Shown here piece by piece: positions 12,839 through 24,800 of a DNA stretch of 64,000 bases. The first letter of the stretch is position 1, and each line of letters starts with the position of its first letter. The notes beneath the pieces were generated by a model. The model was not told where the DNA came from and searched no databases. It worked only from the letters and a program-made list of their open reading frames with translations. Origin of the DNA: Mesostigma viride (taxonomy: Eukaryota; Streptophyta; Mesostigmatophyceae; Mesostigmatales; Mesostigmataceae); contig RPFO01000076.1 in assembly GCA_009746045.1 (NCBI GenBank), positions 2,984,420-3,048,419 on the forward strand, in the 5' to 3' direction. Position numbers and translations under genes: made by a program.

Positions 12839-15800
12839 ACCACCCCCACCGACCTACCCACCCACCCACCCACCCACCCACCCACCCACCCACCCACCCA
12901 CCCACCCACCCACCCACCCACCCACCCACCCACCCACCCACCCACCCACCCACCCACCCACCCACCCACCCACCCACCCACCCACCCCACCCACCCACCC
13001 ACCCACCCACCCACCCACCCACCCACCCACCCACCCACCCACCCACCCACCCACCCACCCACCCACCCACCCACCTCCCCCACCCCACCCGCCCACCCAC
13101 CCACCCACCCACCGAGCATCCAACCAATCAAATACCCCCAAGTGCCGCATCTTTCCGTTATGTTTTAACTTAGGTTATGCTGCGACACCTGCCTTTCCTC
13201 AAGCACCTTTAAGATCACTGAGCTCCCAAGAAGACCAGCATTTGATTGAATACAATAAGTGGAGCCCTGCCACAAATGCAGCAGTTAACAGTGGCCTTAA
13301 GGTTTCTCAATCCGCACGCGGAAGCAAGAAGCCTCCAGGGTGGGAGGGAGGGGAAAGAAACAATTGCGGATCATTGCCGGCCTAGCTTGCTTAAGGCATT
13401 GCCCGCCGACACACAAGCTGACATCATCCTAAATTAAGTAACACCAGCATGCGTCACACACCGGCCTGAACAGTGCTGAAAACGCCACTACAAACAACGT
13501 GGCCACGCACCCCCAGGCTAGTGCGTTAACCGTACAGGTAGTTGAGCAAGGTTCCCAAGTCTGACAAACAATAAACTCGCCCATCGACCCCCTTGGGCCG
13601 GTCCGAATCCACTATATAATAATTAATCACGACTCACTAAAGAAAACAAATCAGCCAAAGATTCGTTAAGCAACCAGCCGACCCTACAGGTCCCCACCTA
13701 ACCTCAGCTGGTGCAACCAAACACGAATCTTTGCAAGCAAGTCGTATAACACCTACAATTAATTTTCTCGGACCACTAATTAATAGCCACCGACCCTTAT
13801 AAACAACCGGGTCATCCAAGGAAAATTCGGGCGAACAGGAAACCCTTTGTACAGATCGAATCAGTCAGCCCATGTCGCAGACAGCCTTCCACATCCAGGC
13901 CAAGGCATAGCGGCCCTATCTTTCCCGCATGCGTTAATTAAACTATATTCAGAGAAAACCGATTAAGATCACTGAGCTCCCAAGAAGACCAGCATTTGAT
14001 TGAATACAATAAGTGGAGCCCTGCCACAAATGCAGCAGTTAACAGTGGCCTTAAGGTTTCTCAATCCGCACGCGGAAGCAAGAAGCCTCCACCCAATTAC
14101 CCCCCCCTGGCGCCAACCCCATTGCGCCGATTAAACTCATGACCAACGTGCGCGAAAGAGCGTGTCGCAACATCTTAAATGGCGACTCAGCCCGCGCTAG
14201 GCTATATTAACCCCCGCAGGGGCCCGCTGGTTCAATGCGACACAAGCCGGTGACCACCCCAAAAGCAAGCCCCAAAAAAGAGCCAGCATTTCGCAATTCC
14301 GGAACCGTCCAAAAAGGAAAGACGTTTTACGACACCATAATAGACTGAGCCGCGCAGCAGGTGCTGAGACGAAAAGGAACGACAAAGGTCTGGCGTAGCC
14401 TCGCCTCCCTAAGACGCCCTCCCCAACTCGAGTCTCGCAATAGGGAAATTTCTAGCTTCGGAGCGCAACTCTCGCGCGGCTCCTATTTGTCCCCAACTAC
14501 CCCTCCTCGGCAGAGGCAGCTGGACAACTGACCTGCCGCCACAAAAAATATTTTATGACAAAAAAAAAGTCGTTGCTGACAGGAACCTGGTTCAGGACCT
14601 TTTGAGTCCAGGTCACTTCCCACGCACCATCGCAAGGTGGCAAGCCTGCGATGTGACACTGGAGCTGTTTTAGTAAGTTATGAACAGCTCCGCCGAAGCT
14701 GGTCAAACCGCCGAAGTAGCGCCCCATCCTTCGCCCACGTCAAAAAGACCCGCAGCCGGGGAAAAACGACATGGGGGTAAATTTAAATTTTCTTTCCGTT
14801 GCACGACCAACTATACTATGCTTGGTCGGACAACTTAGCGGTTGTGCCACCATCTGCCTCGGCTACAAGACAGATGCAACCCGCGCTAGAATGTGCAATT
14901 TTGCACAGGCGGCCATTGCCGCCATTGTGAAAGAAACAATTGCGGATCATTGCCGGCCTAGCTTGCTTAAGGCATTGCCCGCCGACACACAAGCTGACAT
15001 CATCCTAAATTAAGTAACACCAGCATGCGTCACACACCGGCCTGAACAGTGCTGAAAACGCCACTACAAACAACGTGGCCACGCACCCCCAGGCTAGTGC
15101 GTTAACCGTACAGGTAGTTGAGCAAGGTTCCCAAGTCTGACAAACAATAAACTCGCCCATCGACCCCCTTGGGCCGGTCCGAATCCACTATATAATAATT
15201 AATCACGACTCACTAAAGAAAACAAATCAGCCAAAGATTCGTTAAGCAACCAGCCGACCCTACAGGTCCCCACCTAACCTCAGCTGGTGCAACCAAACAC
15301 GAATCTTTGCAAGCAAGTCGTATAACACCTACAATTAATTTTCTCGGACCACTAATTAATAGCCACCGACCCTTATAAACAACCGGGTCATCCAAGGAAA
15401 ATTCGGGCGAACAGGAAACCCTTTGTACAGATCGAATTAGTCAGCCCATGTCGCAGACAGCCTTCCACATCCAGGCCAAGGCATAGCGGCCCTATCTTTC
15501 CCGCATGCGTTAATTAAACTATATTCAGAGAAAACCGATTTTCTCCCCTCATATTTTGCTTCTCATGCCCTGTCCCTCGTGTGTGAGGTGGTGACTGTGC
15601 CCAGGCACGTGCCCGCTAAATCATCCACTAGTGCTCAGCCACCGGTCTCTCCTCATCCACCGCCTCAGCCATAGATGGTCTCTTTCAGTTTCCAAAAATC
15701 AATCATTTCATGGTTTTGGAAATAATTTAACTGAATAGATAGGTCTGCATCCGCCTGGTGGTGAATGTGCCATATGTTTCTCACCCCCCCCCATCCCTAC

Positions 15801-18800
15801 ATTGCGATGCATGCCACCTGCCATGTCTTGTTCGCATGAACAGGCACGTTTCATAGAATGTTCCCATCAGCAACCGTTGCATGCCACCCGTGTCTTCTGA
15901 CCTGTTGCTTTCCCTTCCCTTGCACGCCGCAACTGGTGAGCGTTCCATAGAATGTTCCCCACTTAGCGGTGCTATGTCCCCCTGACCAGTGTCCATAGAA
16001 TGTTCCCCCAATTAGCGGTGCTATGTTCCCCTGATGTGCCACTTGTCTCCCCCAACCTGCACCCACAGGCGGTGAACATGCCCGAGAATGCTCCCCTAGC
16101 CAACATATTTATGGTCCCAACCCTAGTGACCATTCCCATCTCATCCTAGCGTCCCATTCTTTCGTCCATCTGGCCCAAGCAGGTGGTGAACGTGCCCGAG
16201 AAGGGCGGCCGCAAGAACCCACGCGGCGACTTTGTGCAGGTGGCCACGCACAACATCCTCTTCATCTGTGGGGGCGCGTTTGTGGACCTGGGGAAGACTG
16301 TCATGGAGAGGTGGGCGGCTGTTTCTGTTACCTAACTATAAGCTGGGGAAGACCGTCATGGAGAGGTGGGGGGGTATTTCTATTATTATTATGAGCTGGG
16401 GAAGACCATCATGGAGAGGTAGGCGGCTCACTGTTATTATTAACCTTAAATGGTCTACGCTCAGTCCTAAAAAACGGACGGAGTTGCACATCTTCGCACA
16501 TATGTTGTCTATGGCCTAAAAAGAATTTCTGGCTACCCCTTGGTACCAAGCATGCATTTATGTTGAATTTCTTTGGGCACATGCCATTGGTCCCATATCT
16601 GTGACTTTTGGGTGCTATAAATAGCACCAACCCCTGGGGGGTACGGAAAAGTGGGATTTGAGACATACACCATGCAATATGGACCACTTATACAAATCAG
16701 AAGGCCCTGGAATTTCACAGGCAGTTACTTTATATCACAGGCATGCCATCAATGCATTCACAGCATGACATGCCATAGAACTGCACAAGCTAGCTAGCAA
16801 AAAGCCCAAAGTAGCTCAGTCCGTTTCATAGGACTGAGTTTTTTTGGGGGGGGTGGCTAGCACTACCGTTTCGGTTTCCTATCCCAATGTGGCATAAAAC
16901 ATCATAGCTGGCCACATATGCATCCTCCAACACATTTCCAGCATATAAAACAGCACCTCATGCTATATAATACTGTAAATCTAGTGCCATTTGGGCGTAA
17001 AGCACATGTAGAAGGCACATGCAAGGAGCTTATTACCAACGTACCCTACACGCTACAAACAACTTCAAAATACAAGGGAAAAGGAAAGAAACAAAATTAG
17101 CAACTTGCTGATGCTTCAATGCAAGCAGATCCCAGGCATCTCTATGTCTCTAACACACAGCAAACACACAAAAAGAAGGCGGACTTGGCCAGCATGCATG
17201 CCCAGAACTGGGCAGAAAAACACTCGCCCTGAGTTGTTTAAGCAACGGAAAGCATCGTATCATCACAATAAACATGAATCCATTTCTGGCCTTGCCTTGC
17301 TTTGCATGCATCACCACAAAACATCAAATTATCACCACACAACATCAAATATGTGTGCTAGCTCTATACGGTGGAATAACACAGACATGTCTACCAGATG
17401 GCAACACGGCCATCTGTATGCTAGGGTGAGCACACTATGTGAATTTGCAGGGCCAGCCCACAGCAGCTGTGCCCCTGCTCTACCCCTTTTGCCAGGGTGG
17501 GTGGGTGGGAGGCAAAAGAAACAACCTGCTTCCCTAGAATGGAAGCCCCCCTTTATAGCAACCACCTCTCCAGCCAACCCCTACCTGGGTGGCTGGGGTA
17601 CGGGTGCCAGCACAAAAAATATTTTTTCTAAAATTTTTTTTTCTTTTGGTGCTATACGGCGTTGCATTCTCCGCTCAGCAGGTTAGTCATAGATAAAATG
17701 AGCATAGCTCACCAAATCCATTTCTGGCCTTGCCTTGCTTTGCATGCATCACCACAAAACATCAAATTTATTACAATATGTGTGCTAGCTCTATACGGTG
17801 GAATAACACAGACATGTCTACCAGATGGCAACACGGCCATCTGTATGCTAGGGTGAGCACACTATGTGAATGTGCAGGGCCAGCCCACAGCAGCTGTGCC
17901 CCTGCTCTACCCACATCTCCTTACATGGCTAACAGCCGAAAATACGTAGGACATGCAAAAAAGAAAACTTAAACTACCTAGCTATGGGGGTACTTTGTCC
18001 CAACCCAGGTTCACCCTCGGGTTAGTTAAACCATTTCCCCCCTGACCTCCCACACAAGGGTGAGGTCAGTTGATAGCTAAAAGACGAGAGATAAAAACAG
18101 GAGGACGTCAAAACTCGACGCCACCGAAGTGGCGCCGGAAAGCCGCTGGGTCAAAACCCAGGGCCTGAGCCCAGAGGGCGGGTGGGATGTCGCGCCCCAG
18201 GAGGCTGCGGTGGAGGCCAATGTAGCGCGTGACCGAGAGGGCCGAAGCCCACCGGCCGCGCAGCTGGATGGCCTCCGGCGACTCGCCAGCGATGGCGTCG
18301 TGCGTCGCCCCCCATGCCGGAGGCTGTGAAAAGAAAACATCCCTGGGATGCCCATGCGGGCCTGCACAGCCTCCCACTGCTGCCTAGCCTGGCTGTACGT
18401 TAAGCCCGAAAGAGGAGTGCATCCGGGGGCTGGCCAGCCGTCAGACGTCGCAGGAGCCACAAAGAAAGTGGATCCCGGACGAGGACGTGCTGGGCCGCCC
18501 CCTGCGCAGTTTTGGGGTTGCGCAGCACAAGGGCACCGACCATGGGCCCTGGCTCGAGAAGGGGGTGGCCGGGATGAGCCACATCCCGAACCCGCAGCCC
18601 TAGCGCCTCGCTAATGCGTAAATACTGCTGGAAAGCAATAATAATCAACGCACTCAAATGCACCTGTCGACGTGAAACTAGCAACAGGGCAGTGAAATAG
18701 CAAAGGCGCCAGGGCATAGGCGGAGGGCTGACAGCCGGAACAAGCCGCTGCCAACCTGCTAGCAGGCGGTCCGCCAGTACCCAATTCCGAACAATGTCGG

Positions 18801-21800
18801 GGTAGTACAGGTGCAGACAGGCCTTGGCATGCTGGCATAAGGTACGCCCCCGCCCCCCTCTGGCATGGTAGACAGCAGAAATCCACTCACAGAAAATGGC
18901 TTCCGCGTCAGCTGGGTCGACAGGGCCAGGTGGCGCCCACGCCACGTAGACAGCCGCCGCACGCCGGTACGCTGGCAAGGTAGACACAGGGTTGACTGTG
19001 CCCTCCAAAAGTGCCAAGTCCCGAGGGCGTCGCGCCCCCTCAGGCCCAGGGTTGGGATGCACGTCACCACACCGGGTCAAGTCAGGAATCCAAGCGCCAC
19101 GCCGACTGGCCTTGTCAGCTGGGTTGTGGTCGGTAGCCACCCAGACCCAGTGGCTCTGCATGTCGCCAGCCAGTGACAGAGCGCAGTAGCGCCGAACCAG
19201 CTGGTTGAGGCGGTAGGAAGACGACCGCCCTCTGACAAACGCCCCCACCACAGCACTGGAGTCTACGAGCCGGACGACTCGCTTACCTCGACACGCCTTG
19301 GTCCGGCACGACCACTCGACCCCCTGTGTCGCAGCAATCGCCTCCTTGACGTTGATGTGGTTAGGCTGCCCCCGCCACCGGTAGGACAGTGCCGTACGCC
19401 AGTGGCCACTATCCAGCAGGCTGTAGTCCCCCTCCTCCATGCGCTCCAGGTCCCAGTCCTCCCCAGACGTTAAAGCTGTCGTCCGCCACCCCCGCGCTTC
19501 GCGCCGGGTCGCCAGCCGGGCACAATCGGCCCCAGGCAGGTCCCTGTAGACCACCCCACCGCCGGAGCCGCTCGCATCACTTGCGACGACCCGGTCAGAA
19601 AGGGGCCGGGCCCTGGCCGCCCTCAAAAAGGGGGCCAGGTCGATCGCCGCCTGAAGCTCCTGGCGGGCCCCCGCAGGGAGGCGCCAGCGGCGCCCAGGCA
19701 GGGAGGCATTCATGGCTGCTAGCAGCCGGTACGTCTCAGACCACACCGAAAGCATGGGGCGGCACAGCAGATGCATCCACACCCACTTCCCAAGCACAGA
19801 ACTAAGTTCGCGGTAGTATGTAAACCCGCGATCTAAGATTCTATGAGTAGCAGCGATAACTGCCACCACACGCTCAGGAACAGGCACCACGTCACCATCT
19901 CTTTGGTGAATGACCCACCGCCTGCACACCAGTCTGCTCTGCTGTCGCCCGTACCACCTTGTCAGACTTCTGCACCAGCCCAACAGCGGCGTAGGCAGCC
20001 TGAACACGATCTAGCTGCTGATTCACCCCATCCACCGACGCACAGTGGGTGAAATGGAGGTCATCGATCGTCACAGCATGCATACCTTCCAGATCCTGCC
20101 GAGATTCGAAGCACGGCGAGGGCGCCAAGGGCGCAGCAGGGTCCTCCTCCAGCCTCAGCCGGACGGTCTCCCCCGCCTCGTTGGCCTCCGCCACCAGGAT
20201 CAGCGCGGACATGTTGATGCTCAGCCCACGACTAGCCTCCAACGGCGGCTTGGGGCCACAGCGGTACAACACAGACTGATGCACACACTGGGCCACGCGA
20301 CGGCCAGCTTGTTGCCCATTGGCCAGCACAACATCCACGGCCACACCTTCCGACGAGCCCCACTCAGGCCCACCAGATCCGACCACACCGGCATCCACGC
20401 ACAGTACCGCCGCATCCAAACTGGCAGGCGGAGTCTGTTGTAGTACGAATCCAAATCTGATACGCCCCCAAAAACATCCTCCCCAGCGCGCGTGGGCAAA
20501 TCGCAAATCACGCCAAGGTGTGGTAAAAAAGCGGGCATAGGATCTGGTAGTGGCATGTTGCCACGACGGTTGTCCACAATCAGCCGTATACGGCCGTCGG
20601 GCTTTCCGACCCCAAAAGTACCGTTCACCATAGGCGGCTCCTCAAAAAATCCACCCAAAATCCCCCTCTCCACACACACCGTGCAAACCCGCGCGAACTC
20701 CTCCATGCTACACCCCCGCGAGATCCGCATCGACTTCTGCAAGATCCGCTCTGCTGGGCTCAGCGTCCGTACCATCTTACTCTCATCAAAATTGCTCCCC
20801 AAGAGGGGGGTAGTAAGTTCAGCACATCCACTTGGCCACCTTCCCCCGGACCAGGCAAGGGCAAGCGTGCGGCTACTAACGGTTCGTAAGGGGCTCCTTC
20901 AGCATATTCACCCCCATCCACTACAGATCCTGCCATTGCCGCTACGGAACCACCATTCCGGCGGACAAAAGATCTGCAAGCATCATCGATCCCATCTAGG
21001 GCCGCCTGCTGCAGAGGCCCGGGCACACGGGCTGAATCTACAGCAGCCGGGTCTCGCCCCCCCCCCCCATCCAGTTTAACGCCCTAACCGCTTGACAGGC
21101 TAGTGTGCGAGCATTAAAAGCCCGACTCATCCTATCGCGCCTACGGCCTGAGCGTGCCTGCTGCCACCAGTCACGAGCTGGAAGAGGCAGCGGAAGGAGG
21201 CACCCCTCCCTCACTGTTGTTGTTGGACGGGCCGCCCTGCCCCTTCTTGCCGGGACCCTGCTCCAGCTTGTGCTGCAGCTTCCCCATGCTCATCGCCGCC
21301 CGCACCGCCGGAGACGCCAGCATTGCTCCACCCTCCTGGAATGGCAGCATTGCCGACGGAGTCCCCTTCCACCCCGTCGACCCCACATCCACCAGCTGGC
21401 ATGCCGTGATCAGCTTTGCCAGGTACTCGGCTGCTGCCAGCTCCAGAATTACTTCGGAGCGTGGCGTGGCCCAGTAGCCAAATTCTGTCACCATCGTGTC
21501 CAGAATTCCTGCCATCTGCAGGACCAACATGCGCCTCTCCCCGCTGGCTGAGCTGCCGTGCATCGTCAGCATTAACGATGCACGGATGGACTTCCCCCCC
21601 ACGCTCTCCGCGTAGTCCAGCATCCCCTGCAGCACCGCCTCCAGCATGTTGCTCAGCAGGACCGGCTCAGCGCCACTCCCTTCGTGCCAGCAGTCGTCGC
21701 TGCGGCTGGGCTTGCAGCCGCTGGAGTCTTTGCCTGGTCCAGCAGCTTCGACATGGCCGATACCAGGTCGCCAATATGTATCTCCGCCAGTGCGGGCGTT

Positions 21801-24800
21801 GCCCGGCCGGGATGGAAGCCCTCCAGCTGGAGTTGCATAGCCCGTCTCGGTCCCCAGCAGCCGACCTATGTTTCGGTCTAGGTCCGCCACATCCTGGTCG
21901 ATCGCCCCAGGGGCGCCATCCTCCTCCCCACCGCCCGCTCCACCATGCCCCGCCCCTCCGCTTCCACCTGCCGAAGGGGGAACACCCCCAGTTCCCACCG
22001 CACCTGCTGACACTGGTGGATCCGGCTCTGCAATAGCCTCCCCCAGTTGCGCTGCTAGCACATCGGCCAGGGCCTCCTCCCCATCCCAGTCGCTGACAAA
22101 CCCCCTTTTCTCCAATACGTCCATGACGTTCTTGGCACGCCCCTGGTTGAGCTTCTGGATCCGCTCTAGCCAAACCCCCTCCCCTAGGATCTTCTGGACC
22201 GCAGTGGCGGCCTCCTTTGGGGTGCATCCCTCCTTGGCTGCTTGCTTGAGTTTCGCCGTGACATTCCGGTCTGGGGCTGTCACTGTTGAGGTCATGGTGG
22301 GTCATAATGCTCCACCATGCCCCGCTGCCCCGCGTGGGTTATAATGCTTGATGTGTTATCTTGCGTTTTGTTTTTTGTGATGTGGTCACGTGAGGTTCTC
22401 AGGCAAAAGAAACAACCTGCTTCCCTGGAATGGAAGCCCGCCTTTTAGAGCAACCACCTGTCCAGCCATACCCCTACCTGGGTGGCTAGGGTACAGGTGC
22501 CAGCACAAAAATACTTTTTCTGAAAATTATTTTTTCTTTTTGCGCTATACGGCGTTGCATTCTCCGCTCAGCAGGTTAGTCATAGATAAAATGAGCATAG
22601 CTCACCAATTACAAATGATATCTGTCGTTATACCAACATTCATGTTGTAGCATACGCTAAAAGCAGTCAAAACTCGTCCAAAATCTGGCCGATGTAACAT
22701 TACTACCCAACCATCACAAGCCTATGCACAGAAGCAATAAAGCAACAAAAAGACAGTCATAAAGCCTCGATTATAGCCCGGAGACTGGTATCGAAACAAT
22801 ATATGACACATCCGCGGTCACTGAGACATGATAAAAGGCTCAAACGTACCTGGTTGAAACCGCAGATTACCTTGTTTGCAGGAGCTAGCATGCCCACCCC
22901 ACGACCGTAGCCGCAAGCATGTCCTGGCCGCCATCGATGATCAACTGTGCTAGGAACGACGTAACTAACTCATCCATGCGCAAAAATCCGAACTTTTCCT
23001 GCCGAGCAACAAGTACAGCTTGCACTGTCATCGCCTGGCCGCCCACGCAATTTGCTGCGCCGCCACATAACCTCGGGGCATATCTAGGCATTTGTAAATG
23101 ATGCACGGCTACGCATATACCATTTATATGACCTAGGAATGATGCCTAAAGTTTCAGTCGAATACATCAAGCCATGCTCGCGCCCCAGTCAGTTGTTTGT
23201 GCCACCATAGCCGCGGACGTGAATAATTTTTATTCACGTTGTCCTCGTTTGGCCATGGTACCCCCCCTACTTTCCTTCACCGTAGGTCCCTGTCCAGGTG
23301 TCCAAAAGTAGTAAACCAGGGGTGCACGAGAATCTACAAATCTAGATCTCAAAGCTGGTCCAGACAGAATCTCAAAAAGTTTGCTAGAATCTGAGCTAGT
23401 TCTGCCACAATCTCGGTCCGATTTTTAGGACTGAGAAAAAGTCAGTCCTTCAAAACGGACCGAGTACCATTTAAGGGTTAATGCTGTTATCGTTAACCTG
23501 GCTAGGACCGTCATGAAGAGGTGGGCGGTGCCTGGTGTTGTTTTTGTCATTGTTGTTATGATAATATCCTAGTCATGTCATCGCTAGTAACGTTGTCTTC
23601 TTCATCTGTGGCACGGGGCCACTTGCGCTGGGGAAGACCCTGGGTGAACAAGTCCAGTGGGCAGCTATTGCTTCTATCTATTCTTCTTATTATCATGAAT
23701 CTTGCTACTTAACATGTGCATTGTGAGAACGTGCTGTCCTGGGGAAAACCATCCTAGGAAGGTGTGCGGCTATTGCTATGAACTTTTTTTTTTTTTTTAA
23801 GATGTGGGGCAGTTCACGAGTTGGGTGGGCGCCCCGGCTACATGCATAGTAGAAAAAGTGCTTGTTGCGTGCATGTCTTACAAGGCTGCGCGGCTTGCAA
23901 GGCCAATGCGTGCGGGTTTCTGCTCGTTTGAGAGGGCGTGTGTCGGCAAGCCTGTGGGGTATGATATAGAGAATCTACTACCTGACACGATTATGCTTTT
24001 AAAAGGTGGGTAAATCAACATCAAGCCTAATGTGGTGGCATATCATTACACAAGATTACTAAACCAGTACAAAAGGCAGCACAGAAAGCATCCTAGGCGT
24101 CTTAATGAATGAAAACGGCTCATTTGTGATGCCTTTACCCACCCTACGCTTGTTGCGCTGTCCTACACAACTTAAAACGCACATATACTTTATGACGGCA
24201 GGCTTTTCTTGGCGTTGCACACAGCGTTTCGATTAAGGTTTTTGCAGTCAGCCACGTGTGGCGTTTTGAACTTTGTATACTAGTGTCGCTTGGCCACTTG
24301 TGTGGCGTTTTGACCAGTAAGATTGGTTTCGCCACGGCCACGCGTGGCGGGTTCAGTGGCGGGCGCCTGGATTTAGCGTACACCCCCAGCCCCACGTTTT
24401 TTTCCCCCAGATTTAAGAATATGAGACCCTGGATTTGACCTCTACTAGTTGTAGAATAGCAGTAGAATGGAGTAGAATGTAGTAGAATGGAATCACAGTA
24501 GTAAGATTCTTTAAGATCGTGAGCCCTGGATTGGTCGGACCCCAATCTTAAACGTGTGTGGGGGGGGGGGGATGCTGTGTGTCAGAGGGACGGCGCGGCG
24601 CTGGTTGTCACTTGCTGGCTGATCCAGCGGAGCCCATTTTCGGAAGAATCAAAGGTTCGAAGAAGGGGCAAACCCAATTTATTTTGAGAGGCCGGTGCGT
24701 GAAGAGTGGACGCGCTGAGACGATTTCCATTGGCGTCTACTAAATGGACGATGGATCTTGGCGCAAGACTCCTGACTCTGCGGCCAAGATGGTACGACAA

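Larger units (their letters stand above)
17277..22609 (-). mobile_element. PAT/Kangaroo-type DIRS retrotransposon with split direct repeats
   Basis: On the - strand the order is A1 (22609-22401), ORFs, B1 (17912-17715), A2 (17715-17510), B2 (17485-17277). A copies share 'GGCAAAAGAAACAACCTGCT' to 'AGCATAGCTCACCAA'; B copies share 'AATCCATTTCTGGCCTTGCC' to 'GTGCCCCTGCTCTACCC'. This A1-ORFs-B1-A2-B2 arrangement defines PAT-type elements. The coding part has a Gag-like ORF, reverse transcriptase, RNase H and tyrosine recombinase, with a few frameshifts. No target duplication is seen. It is the only potentially autonomous-type retroelement in the clpX introns, and it is now frame-damaged. Confidence 0.88.
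16439..23483. mobile_element. Possible mariner/Stowaway-like element split by the PAT element
   Basis: The left end 'TTAACCTTAAATGGTCTACG' and the inverted right end 'TTAACCCTTAAATGGTACTC' match over about 17 bases. Inside both lie CTCxGTCCGTTTT/AGGACTGAG palindromes. A TA could be the target duplication. If correct, the element is about 1.7 kb once the 5.3-kb PAT insertion is subtracted. No transposase was found in 16.5-17.2 kb or 22.6-23.4 kb, so it would be non-autonomous. Alternative: independent MITE fragments. Confidence 0.4.
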
